Positions 16,004-23,218 of a DNA stretch of 26,238 nt are shown here, piece by piece; the first letter of the stretch is position 1; each line of letters starts with the position of its first letter. A program made the translations under genes and the position numbers. The stretch is from contig JBDTOT010000061.1 of the NCBI GenBank assembly GCA_039933105.1, positions 1 to 26,238 on the forward strand, read 5' to 3'. The DNA comes from FEN-1219 sp039933105 (GTDB lineage: Bacteria; Pseudomonadota; Gammaproteobacteria; Steroidobacterales; Rariloculaceae). Under the pieces are notes generated by a model. That model was not told the origin of the DNA. It made no database searches and saw only the letters and a program-made list of their open reading frames with translations.

Positions 16004-16831
16004 ATGAGCCTTAAAGGGAAATTGGTGCACGTCGAGGTCACTGATGTCGGCAAGGTCAGAGACCACAACGAAGACGCGATCGGCGCTCGGCCGGACATTG
16101 GTCTTTGGGTGCTCGCCGACGGCATGGGTGGCTACAACGCGGGTGAAGTCGCGAGCGGCATCGCCGTGAAGACGATCATCGACCTCGTTTCCGAAGCCTG
16201 CAAACGCGAACGCCGTGCCGACATCGAGACCGGCACCGGCCTCATGCGACAGTCGATCGTGCTCCGCGACGCGATCCTCCGCGCGAACAAAGTCATCAAC
16301 CAGACAGCGCAGTCACAGCCCCAGTGCGAAGGCATGGGCACGACTCTGGTCGCGAGCCTGTTCTACGACAATCGTGTGTCGATCGCGCACGTCGGCGACT
16401 CGCGTATGTATCGCCTGCGCAGTAACCGCTTCGAGCAGGTCACGATGGACCACTCGCTGCTGCAAGAACTCGTCGACCGCGGCTTCTACTCGCAAGAGGA
16501 AGCCCAGCGCTCGACCAACCGCAATTACGTCACGCGCGCACTTGGCGTCGAGGCGAACGTCGAAGTCGAGATCCAGGAGATGGAAGTCCAGAAAGGCGAC
16601 TACTTCCTGATGTGCTCGGACGGCCTCCCCGACATGGTCGAGGACGAAGACATTCACTTGACGATCAGCACGTTCAACAACGACGTGCGTACGGTCGGCG
16701 AACAACTCATCAAGCTCACGAACGACAACGGCGGTCGCGACAACGTGTCCGTCGTCTTGGTACGTGTGGCGGAAAACTTTCCCGCCGAAGCGGGTTTACT
16801 CAGCAAGGTCCGCGGACTGTTCGGCTCATGA
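16004..16831 (+). CDS. PP2C-family Ser/Thr protein phosphatase
   Basis: 275-residue metal-dependent phosphatase of the bacterial Stp/PrpC type that reverses Ser/Thr phosphorylation. Motifs in order are RDHNEDA (19-25), LADGMGG (37-43), the GTTL block (112-115), VGDSRMYRLR (130-139), TRALG (177-181), CSDGLPDMV (204-212) and GRDNVSVVLV (244-253). The metal-binding Asp residues 39, 206 and 246 are all present. It is soluble, with no membrane segment. The start ATG at 16004 fits the family; the frame extends upstream into the kinase gene but is not family-like. It lies 34 bases after the kinase and 41 before the FHA gene, making it the obvious antagonist of the kinase. Confidence 0.95.
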   Translation: MSLKGKLVHVEVTDVGKVRDHNEDAIGARPDIGLWVLADGMGGYNAGEVASGIAVKTIIDLVSEACKRERRADIETGTGLMRQSIVLRDAILRANKVINQTAQSQPQCEGMGTTLVASLFYDNRVSIAHVGDSRMYRLRSNRFEQVTMDHSLLQELVDRGFYSQEEAQRSTNRNYVTRALGVEANVEVEIQEMEVQKGDYFLMCSDGLPDMVEDEDIHLTISTFNNDVRTVGEQLIKLTNDNGGRDNVSVVLVRVAENFPAEAGLLSKVRGLFGS

Positions 16832-16872
16832 GCCGGAATTAGCCGCATACACAGGCAATCGGGACAACTACC

Positions 16873-17652
16873 ATGGCACGCTTGATTCTCAGCTTGGACG
16901 GCCAGACCTTGGCGGAATACAACATGACCAAGGAGCGCTATACCGTCGGTCGTCTACCGGATAACGACATCCGGATCGACAACGCTGCCGTCAGCGGCCA
17001 TCACTCGCTCATCATCAATATTCTGAACGACTCGTTTCTGGAAGACTTGAACAGCACCAACGGCACTTACGTCAACGGCAAGCTGATCAAGAAGCACGCG
17101 CTGCAACACGGCGACGTGATCACCGTCGGTCACCACCAGCTGCGCTACGTCGACGACCAGGCCCAGCAGGCGCCCGAGGACGAGTTCGAGAAGACCATGG
17201 TCATCCAGCCGAGCGGCCAGATGGAGAAACAGGTTGCCAAGGCCGCGCGTGTGGCCGAAGTGGCCGCCGACCGCGAGGCCGCGACCACATCCGTTGCTCC
17301 GAGGGCTGAACCGGCAAGGCCGCGCAGGCCCTTTGCGCCAACGTCGACGCAAGAGGTCGACGAAAGCGCAGTGCCAGTTCTGCCGCTCGCGAAGCTTCAG
17401 GTGCTGTCAGGCACGTTCGCCGGTCGCGAGCTCGAGCTCGCGAAAGCGCTCACGACACTCGGTCGTCCGGGTGTACAGGTCGCGGCCATCACGCGTCGCG
17501 CCGAGGGCTACTACATCGTGCACGTCGAGAGTGGCAAGACGGAAGGCTTCCCGCACGTGAACGGCATGGAGATCGGGGCACAGGCCCGCAAGCTGCAGGA
17601 CAACGACGTCATCCAGCTCGCCGGCGTGAAGATGGGCTTCTTCCTGAGCTAG
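16873..17652 (+). CDS. Double-FHA-domain phosphoprotein-binding protein
   Basis: 259-residue cytosolic protein. FHA domain 1 (about 1-95) has the full phosphothreonine-binding set: GRLPDNDIRID with Arg27, SGHH with Ser41 and His44, and STNGTYVNG with Asn63. A charged linker of about 75 residues contains EKTMVI with Thr108, then a Pro/Arg-rich stretch. A second FHA-like domain (about 174-259) keeps LGRPG (Arg198) and VNGMEI but has ITRR where SxxH is expected, so phospho-binding there is doubtful. It lies in one operon with the kinase and PP2C phosphatase and is a likely substrate or reader of their output. Its stop shares CTAG with dnaB. Downstream target unknown. Confidence 0.93.
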   Translation: MARLILSLDGQTLAEYNMTKERYTVGRLPDNDIRIDNAAVSGHHSLIINILNDSFLEDLNSTNGTYVNGKLIKKHALQHGDVITVGHHQLRYVDDQAQQAPEDEFEKTMVIQPSGQMEKQVAKAARVAEVAADREAATTSVAPRAEPARPRRPFAPTSTQEVDESAVPVLPLAKLQVLSGTFAGRELELAKALTTLGRPGVQVAAITRRAEGYYIVHVESGKTEGFPHVNGMEIGAQARKLQDNDVIQLAGVKMGFFLS

Positions 17653-19040
17653 AAGACGCCTTCGCCGTAGGCCTCGGCCACCAGGTTCTCGAACTTGGTG
17701 TACTCGCCGAGGAACGTCAGGTGGAACTCGCCCGTGGGGCCGTTACGCTGCTTGGCGATGATGATGTCGGCGATGCCCTTGCGCGGAGTCTCTCGTTCGT
17801 AGACTTCCTCGCGATAGATGAAAAGAATCACGTCGGCGTCCTGCTCGATGGCGCCCGACTCTCGCAGGTCCGACATCACGGGACGCTTGTCCTGCCTTTG
17901 CTCCACGCTGCGATTGAGCTGCGACAGCGCGATCACCGGGACGTCGAGCTCTTTCGCCAGCGCCTTCAGTGAGCGCGAGATCTCCGAGATCTCCGTGGCT
18001 CTGTTTTCCGTGGTGCCCGATACCTGCATGAGCTGCAGGTAATCGACGACGATCAACCCGAGCCCGTGCTCACGTTTCAGGCGGCGTGCTCGCGCGCGAA
18101 CCTCGGTCGGCGTCAACGCGCCGCTATCGTCGATGTAGATCGGCGCGTCGGCCATCATCGACACCGCGGAATCCACACGCGGCCAATCTTCATCGTGCAA
18201 CTTGCCGGTGCGCAAGCGCCCCTGCGGAATGCGGCCGATCGAGCTCAACATACGAAACGAGAGCTGCTCGCACGACATTTCCATGCTGAAGATCGCCGCC
18301 GGCACCTTGTTGCCGAGCGCGGCGTTCTCTGCGATGTTGATCGCGAGTGTGGTTTTTCCCATCGACGGGCGGCCCGCAATGATAATGAGCTCGCCGCGCT
18401 GCAAGCCCGACGTGAGCTTGTCCATTTCGACGAAGCCCGACGACACACCGGTGATATCGCTCGTGGAGTGGCTCAGGAAGTCGATCCGATCGATCGTCTT
18501 CGGCAGAATCTGCTTCAGCGACTGAAAGCCGGAACCGCGTTTACCGCCCTCCGCGATCTCGAACACGCGTTGTTCCGCGCGATCGACGATCTCGGCGGCC
18601 GTACGCCCTTCCGTCACGTGAGCGCTGGCCGCTATATCGCCGCCGATCTCGATGAGTCTGCGCAACATCGAGTTGTCGCGGACGATGCGCGCATAAGCGC
18701 GGATGTTGGCCGCGCTCGGCGTGTCCTGCACGAGCCGGGCGAGGTAACCGAGACCGCCCGCGGACTCGAGCTGACCGAGCCGCTGCAGGTGTTCGCTTAC
18801 GGTGACTGCGTCGGGCGGCTGGTTGCGCTCGATGAGGCTCGCCGCGGCACTGAAGATCAGCCGGTGGTCGGCGCGGTACAGATCATCGGCGGTAACGACG
18901 TCGGCGACTTGGTCCCACGCTCGCTGATCGAGCATGAGCCCGCCGAGCAACGACTGCTCGGCCTCCACGGAGTGCGGCGGGAGCCGCAGCCGCTCCGTAG
19001 CGCGGCGGGCGATATCGGCGGCTGCAGCGGCTTCGGCCAT
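17649..19040 (-). CDS. dnaB: Replicative DNA helicase DnaB
   Basis: 463-residue hexameric helicase that unwinds the chromosome ahead of the replisome. The N-terminal domain begins LRLPPHSVEAEQSLLGGLM. The RecA-like domain has the Walker A GRPSMGKTT at 223-231, followed by FSMEMSCEQLSFR, the Walker B region LIVVDYLQLM and ALSQLNRSVEQRQDKRP. No intein or insertion. It lies 37 bases after rplI, the usual gammaproteobacterial order. No clear Shine-Dalgarno is seen. Its 3' end shares CTAG with the convergent FHA gene. Confidence 0.98.
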   Translation of the reverse strand: MAEAAAAADIARRATERLRLPPHSVEAEQSLLGGLMLDQRAWDQVADVVTADDLYRADHRLIFSAAASLIERNQPPDAVTVSEHLQRLGQLESAGGLGYLARLVQDTPSAANIRAYARIVRDNSMLRRLIEIGGDIAASAHVTEGRTAAEIVDRAEQRVFEIAEGGKRGSGFQSLKQILPKTIDRIDFLSHSTSDITGVSSGFVEMDKLTSGLQRGELIIIAGRPSMGKTTLAINIAENAALGNKVPAAIFSMEMSCEQLSFRMLSSIGRIPQGRLRTGKLHDEDWPRVDSAVSMMADAPIYIDDSGALTPTEVRARARRLKREHGLGLIVVDYLQLMQVSGTTENRATEISEISRSLKALAKELDVPVIALSQLNRSVEQRQDKRPVMSDLRESGAIEQDADVILFIYREEVYERETPRKGIADIIIAKQRNGPTGEFHLTFLGEYTKFENLVAEAYGEGVF

Positions 19041-19077
19041 TGTTTTGTCGAGCTAGCCGCCCGCAAGCGACGGCACG

Positions 19078-19536
19078 CTACTCGCCGGCCTCGTCGGCCA
19101 CGATGACAACCTTGATCTCGACATCGACGTCGGCGTGCAGATGCACTTGCACGAGATGATCGCCGGCAGTGCGCAACGGACCATCGGGCAAGCGCACTTC
19201 GCTGCGCTCGACCTCCATGCCGCGCTTGCCAATCTCTTCAGCGATATCGACTGTGCCGACCGAGCCGAACAGCTTGCCTTCGGCGCCGGCCTGCATCGTG
19301 ATCTTCAATGTCAGGCGTTCGAGCTTCTTCGCCCGCGCCTTCGCGGCCCCAACTTCTTCGGCGGCCTTTGCTTCGATCTCGGCGCGCCGTGCCTCGAACT
19401 TGGCGAGGTTGGCAGCCGTCGCGAGAGTCGCCTTGCCCTGCGGTATGAGGTAGTTGCGGGCATAGCCGGACTTCACGCGAACCTTGTCGCCGATGCCGCC
19501 GACGTTATCGACCTTCTGGAGCAGGATGATTTCCAT
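19078..19536 (-). CDS. rplI: 50S ribosomal protein L9
   Basis: 152-residue L9, a two-lobed protein at the base of the L1 stalk. The N-terminal lobe MEIILLQKVDNVGGIGDKVRV with GYARNYLIPQGKA is diagnostic. A long Ala/Lys/Glu helix (about 45-75) connects to the C-terminal lobe, which contains GKLFGSVGTVDIAEEI. I choose the ATG at 19536; 28 more codons are open upstream but lie across the DUF2232 gene end and do not belong to the family. Confidence 0.97.
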   Translation of the reverse strand: MEIILLQKVDNVGGIGDKVRVKSGYARNYLIPQGKATLATAANLAKFEARRAEIEAKAAEEVGAAKARAKKLERLTLKITMQAGAEGKLFGSVGTVDIAEEIGKRGMEVERSEVRLPDGPLRTAGDHLVQVHLHADVDVEIKVVIVADEAGE

Positions 19537-19549
19537 GTCTTTACTCTCG

Positions 19550-20410
19550 CTATGCCGCGGAGCGCGTCGGCTTCCGCAAATCCAACCAATTGTCCACCAG
19601 CCCGACGACAGTGACCGCAATCGTCAGCGGCGGCAACACCAATAACACGTAGAACAAAACCAGTAGCGCCGAGTGCCATTGCCTCGCGTGGAACCAGGCG
19701 TGCGTTACCGCGATGCCCTGGAACACGAACCCGAACACGGCCATCGCCCGCAAATTCTGAACCAGCGGCGCATCGAACACCAGGCCGAGCAGCACGACCA
19801 ACGTGGCCATGGAGCCCAGCCAGCGACCGAGCTTCAGCTGCCGGAACTCAACGGCGAACCGCGGCTTGCCATCGGCCACGGTGCACCACCAATACGCCAG
19901 CAGCATCGTGCCTCCGATCGCGAACAGCAACGTCGCGGCGGGCAGGGTCTGCGCTGTCCGCGCGACGATCTCCGCCACCTGCGCCTCATTGCCCGGCTGC
20001 TCCTGCAGCGCCGCTTTGAAGTCGTCCAGTATCGGCGCGAACACCACAGCCGGATCCGGACCGAATGCGACGAACGCGAGCACCGCGACGAAGCAAAAGA
20101 GCCATACCACCTGAAACGCCAACACCAAATTGCCCGCCCAGCGAATCAGCACGCCGATCGCCACGCCAAGGCCCATGCTCACGAGACCGAACAACGCGAA
20201 CGAGAGCACTCCGGTTCGCGACAACACGGCTAACAGGCTCAGTCCCGCCACGCCGAACGCGGCGCTCACGGCGCCTTGCCTGGCACCGCGACGATTCGTC
20301 TCCAACGCCAGCAGCGCGGCCGTGAGCATCGGCAGCAGCGGCGCGGTGACGATCGCGACGATTACCAACCGCTGGCGCTGCGCGAGCAACCAGTCGGTCA
20401 ACATTTTCAC
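19550..20410 (-). CDS. DUF2232 (YybS-like) membrane protein
   Basis: 286-residue polytopic membrane protein with about eight hydrophobic segments. It resembles the DUF2232/YybS family, commonly encoded between rpsR and rplI in non-enteric gammaproteobacteria. No catalytic motif is recognised. A soluble loop at about 125-150 contains DDFKAALQEQPGNEAQ. The start may be GTG at 20410, with AGGGGTG upstream, or ATG two codons later. It lies 30 bases after rpsR and 13 before rplI, so it is expressed with ribosomal protein genes, but its function is unknown. Confidence 0.85.
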   Translation of the reverse strand: MKMLTDWLLAQRQRLVIVAIVTAPLLPMLTAALLALETNRRGARQGAVSAAFGVAGLSLLAVLSRTGVLSFALFGLVSMGLGVAIGVLIRWAGNLVLAFQVVWLFCFVAVLAFVAFGPDPAVVFAPILDDFKAALQEQPGNEAQVAEIVARTAQTLPAATLLFAIGGTMLLAYWWCTVADGKPRFAVEFRQLKLGRWLGSMATLVVLLGLVFDAPLVQNLRAMAVFGFVFQGIAVTHAWFHARQWHSALLVLFYVLLVLPPLTIAVTVVGLVDNWLDLRKPTRSAA

Positions 20411-20440
20411 GGTCGCACCCCTGCGGCCGCTGATCGCTGG

Positions 20441-20665
20441 CTAGTGCTGATCCGTGTACGGCAACAACGCGAGGTAACGCGCGCGCTTCACAGCGGTTGC
20501 GAGCTGGCGTTGATACGGCGCGCGCGTGCCGGTGATGCGGCTCGGCACAATCTTGCCGGTCTCGGTGACGTAGGCCTTCAGCGTCGCGAGATCTTTGTAG
20601 TCGATCTCTTTGATGCCTTCAGCGGTGAAGCGGCAGAATTTCTTGCGGCGAAAGTAACGGGCCAT
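20441..20665 (-). CDS. rpsR: 30S ribosomal protein S18
   Basis: 74-residue S18, which binds the central 30S domain as a heterodimer with S6. It begins MARYFRRKKFCRFTAEGIKEI and has DYKDLATLKAYVTETGKIVP and RITGTRAPYQRQLATAVKRAR, all family-defining. AGGAG lies nine bases upstream of the ATG. It is separated from rpsF by 26 bases; priB, which lies between them in enteric bacteria, is absent. Confidence 0.98.
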   Translation of the reverse strand: MARYFRRKKFCRFTAEGIKEIDYKDLATLKAYVTETGKIVPSRITGTRAPYQRQLATAVKRARYLALLPYTDQH

Positions 20666-20691
20666 GGTGCAATCTCCTGTTCGTTACGCCG

Positions 20692-21135
20692 CTATTCGCG
20701 GGTGGTCTCGACCGGCTCGTCGGCGAAGGCCGGGACATCGTTGGCAAAGTCCGGCGGCGGCCGGCGGCCCTCGCGCGGCGGACGACCGCCCTGCGCTTCG
20801 CGGGCTTCCTCTTCCTCGCGGGCCTTCGCCATGAACGACGGCTCCGTGATGGCCTCGTCACGCGCAATCACGAGATGGCGCAGCACGGCGTCACTGAACC
20901 GAAACGCGCCGACGAGCTCGTCGAGCGTCGGCTTGTCGACTTCGATGTTCAGCAGCAGGTAGTGCGCTTTGTGAACTTTGGAGATGGAGTGCGCCAGCTG
21001 ACGGCGGCCCCAGTCTTCCTGGCGGTGGATCTTGCCGTTCGTACCCTCGATGAGGGTGCGATAGCGCTCGAGCATCGCAGGGACTTGCTCGCTCTGGTCA
21101 GGATGGACCAGAAACACGACTTCGTAGTGTCTCAA
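20692..21135 (-). CDS. rpsF: 30S ribosomal protein S6
   Basis: 147-residue S6. The conserved start is RHYEVVFLVHPDQSEQVPAM, followed by EDWGRRQLAHSISKVHKAHY. I place initiation at TTG 21135, directly before RHYEVV, with GGGGAG six to seven bases upstream. The frame is open to 21201 but that extension is not S6-like. The C-terminal tail (from about residue 100) is acidic then Pro/Arg-rich, longer than the globular domain needs, as in many S6 proteins. It heads rpsF-rpsR-DUF2232-rplI-dnaB. Confidence 0.96.
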   Translation of the reverse strand: MRHYEVVFLVHPDQSEQVPAMLERYRTLIEGTNGKIHRQEDWGRRQLAHSISKVHKAHYLLLNIEVDKPTLDELVGAFRFSDAVLRHLVIARDEAITEPSFMAKAREEEEAREAQGGRPPREGRRPPPDFANDVPAFADEPVETTRE

Positions 21136-21189
21136 CAGAATCTCCCCGTGGGTTTGGCCTCCCGAACTAGCGGTGAGGCAAGGAGTGAA

Positions 21190-21209
21190 CCCGACCCACA
21201 TGGATCGGG
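21190..21209 (-). promoter_or_regulatory. Hairpin in the rpsF leader
   Basis: On the minus strand CCCGATCC and GGGTCGGG form an eight-pair stem (one G-U) with an ATGT loop, right after the predicted transcription start. GTGGGT here could instead pair with ACCCAC just ahead of the rpsF Shine-Dalgarno, giving an alternative fold. rpsF leaders in many bacteria bind the S6:S18 complex; I cannot confirm that motif here. Confidence 0.35.
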
Positions 21210-21216
21210 GGGCGCC

Positions 21217-21246
21217 ATCCTAACCGGGGAGAGCCAGCCGGCTCAA
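21217..21246 (-). promoter_or_regulatory. Candidate promoter for rpsF-rpsR-rplI-dnaB
   Basis: On the minus strand TTGAGC (-35, four of six) at 21246-21241 and TAGGAT (-10, four of six) at 21222-21217 are separated by 18 bases. Initiation near 21209 would give a leader of about 75 bases before the rpsF TTG. Confidence 0.4.
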
Positions 21247-21259
21247 GCCGAATCTCGAC

Positions 21260-22426
21260 CTATTGCCCGACCTTCAACGCTTTGTCCTTGGCGTTTCTGG
21301 ACCACATGGCCGCGCTTTCGAGGTCGCACTGATACGGATAGAGGGCCGTGGCCTCCGGCACGCGCGTGAGTTCGAGGCGGCCCGTATAAGGCTTCGTCAT
21401 ATAGGCCGGATCGTTGACGATGTAGTCGAGCACCAGCGTACGGCCGTCCGGGGTCACGGTGTAGCGCTCCGTCACTGCTTTCTGCGGGCTCGAGGGGATG
21501 TCCTTGCCGCCGCCCAGCAGCTGCACTTCCGCCCCCAGTCCCCACTTCGACGCGGGATAGCCCCTGCTCTCCACGACCAGGGCGTCGCCGTCGAGCCTGG
21601 CCGTAGCCGTGCCGAACTGACCTTTCGGGTCGACCGGCGCGGCCGCGCCACCGAGAGTCACCGTGCGAACGATCTCGTAGGCCTCGTTGTGCAGCACGAC
21701 GCGTTGCCCATCGACCTTGACCTCGAAGAGGTAGAACGGCGCGTTGAAGATGTCGGGGATGCTCATCGGCTCGCACGTGTTCGCCGGCGATGCCTTTTGA
21801 TCGTACGCATTGCGCGCAGCGACACCGGCCGCGTTCAACGGCAGAGCGGAGTCCGTGCCGGGCGGTGTGAACGGCTGCTGCCAGCGACCGGCGAACCGGG
21901 CAATGCCGGTCGCCTTCGGCACCTCGCCAACGGACTTGATGCCGCCAGTGGCACTGTTGGCGATAGCGATGCCGGCCGCCGGCCCCGCCGCCGTCAGCAC
22001 GCTCAGCGACGGGCTGTAGAGCCGATCGGTCTTCGTGATGCTGTAGATCTGACCGTTCGCGGCCGTGAGCGCCTGCGCATGGATGAAGTGGAAATTCGCA
22101 TCGCGATGCGGCGACCCCATGATCGTCACCGTATCGCCGGGCTTGAACGTCGTGGCCTCGACGCCCGCCGTCCTGAGCGGCGGCAGCGCTTCCCACTCGA
22201 TCTCCCACCGCTCGACGCCGGCGGCGCTCGCCTTCCCGTCGACGAACGCGCGGCCGTCGACGATCAGCGATGAATGCGGGCTGCGCAGCTTGAAATCGAC
22301 GATCACGCCACGCAGCTCGATCATCTTGTCGAGCGCGAAGACCGCGGTCGAGTGATGGGCTTGCAGCGAGAACGACAGCAGCGTGAGGGGAAGAGCGATC
22401 AGGGCAAGCACGTAGCGTGGGCTCAT
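21260..22426 (-). CDS. Secreted DUF6152-family protein
   Basis: 388-residue predicted periplasmic protein. The signal peptide MSPRYVLALIALPLTLLSF is followed by LQA/HHST, so the mature protein would begin with two histidines (24-25). Residues 24-135 match DUF6152: HHSTAVFALDKMIELRGVIVDF, SPHSS with His51, FKPGDTVTIMGSPHR and FHFIHA. Residues about 175-388 form a second module: RWQQPFTPPGTDSALPL, a single CEPMSIPDIF motif, and a beta-rich part with ERYTVTPDGRTLVLDY. This module resembles unnamed proteins I know of but cannot name. A longer overlapping frame (21243-22436) is a shadow, since only this frame has a signal peptide and sensible composition. It lies between rlmB and rpsF, 48 bases after rlmB. 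Function unknown; enzymatic activity not evident. Confidence 0.82.
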   Translation of the reverse strand: MSPRYVLALIALPLTLLSFSLQAHHSTAVFALDKMIELRGVIVDFKLRSPHSSLIVDGRAFVDGKASAAGVERWEIEWEALPPLRTAGVEATTFKPGDTVTIMGSPHRDANFHFIHAQALTAANGQIYSITKTDRLYSPSLSVLTAAGPAAGIAIANSATGGIKSVGEVPKATGIARFAGRWQQPFTPPGTDSALPLNAAGVAARNAYDQKASPANTCEPMSIPDIFNAPFYLFEVKVDGQRVVLHNEAYEIVRTVTLGGAAAPVDPKGQFGTATARLDGDALVVESRGYPASKWGLGAEVQLLGGGKDIPSSPQKAVTERYTVTPDGRTLVLDYIVNDPAYMTKPYTGRLELTRVPEATALYPYQCDLESAAMWSRNAKDKALKVGQ

Positions 22427-22474
22427 GGCTCGACACTCCGACCTTAAGAGATGCGCGCTAGGCTAGCACCGCGA

Positions 22475-23218
22475 TTACTTCGGTGCTTGCCGGAGCAACT
22501 CGAACAGCACGACGCCCGTGGCGACCGACACGTTCAGGCTCTCGACCGAGCCCGCCATGGGGATGAAGACTAGTTCATCGCACAGATCCCGCGTGAGCCG
22601 CCGCAGGCCCCGGCCCTCGCCGCCGAGCGCCATGGCCACCGGCGTTTCCAGCTTGGCCGCATACAAGGTCTTGGTCGCCTCCGCATCCGCACCTACGACC
22701 CACACGCCAGCCTCTTTCAGCCATGCGATCGTACGAGCCAGGTTGGTGGCCCGGTACACCGGCACCGTTTCGGTGGCACCCGTCGCCGTCTTGATCGCCA
22801 CGGCCGTGAGCTTGGCTGAGTGATCGCGCGGCACAACCACGGCATCGATACCTGCGGCGTCCGCGGTCCGCAAGCACGCGCCCAAATTCCGCGGGTCCTC
22901 GACGCCGTCGAGCAACAGCAGCCGCACGGCGCGGCCGCGCGCAATCACGAGCGTCTCGAAATCGTCGATCGTGAATTCGGGTGCGGCGTGAACCTCGGCG
23001 ACGACGCCCTGGTGCACGCCGCCCTCGGTCATGCGATCGAGCTCGGCGCGATGCACGTGTTGGATCGTCACGTGGCGCTTCTTCAGCTCATGTTCGAGCT
23101 CGGCTAGCTTGCCGCCGGCGTCGCGCAGCACTTTGGCGGCGACGATGGTCTCCGGCCGCCGCTCGAGCACGGTGCGCACGGCGTGCAGGCCATAGACCTG
23201 CTCGTGCCTACCGGCCAC
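22475..23218 (-). CDS. rlmB: 23S rRNA (guanosine2251-2'-O)-methyltransferase RlmB
   Basis: 247-residue SPOUT-class (TrmH/SpoU) enzyme that methylates the 2'-O of G2251 in the peptidyl-transferase P loop. The N-terminal RNA-binding domain has QVYGLHAVRTVLERRPE. The catalytic knot has motif 1 DPRNLGACLRTADAAGIDAV (Asn and Arg), motif 2 MALGGEGRGL and motif 3 IPMAGSVESLNVSVATGV. Its ATG lies inside the end of rnr (11-base overlap), the conserved rnr-rlmB arrangement. Confidence 0.97.
   Translation of the reverse strand: MAGRHEQVYGLHAVRTVLERRPETIVAAKVLRDAGGKLAELEHELKKRHVTIQHVHRAELDRMTEGGVHQGVVAEVHAAPEFTIDDFETLVIARGRAVRLLLLDGVEDPRNLGACLRTADAAGIDAVVVPRDHSAKLTAVAIKTATGATETVPVYRATNLARTIAWLKEAGVWVVGADAEATKTLYAAKLETPVAMALGGEGRGLRRLTRDLCDELVFIPMAGSVESLNVSVATGVVLFELLRQAPK

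Noticed and set aside
21243..22436. 397-codon frame overlapping the DUF6152 gene on the same strand
   Set aside because: Arg/Gly/Ala-rich with no signal peptide or domain. The overlapping frame has a signal peptide and family motifs.
22446..22474. Short inverted repeat GCTAG/CTAGC between rlmB and the DUF6152 gene, considered as a terminator
   Set aside because: The stem is five pairs with a one-base loop and no T tract, too weak to call.
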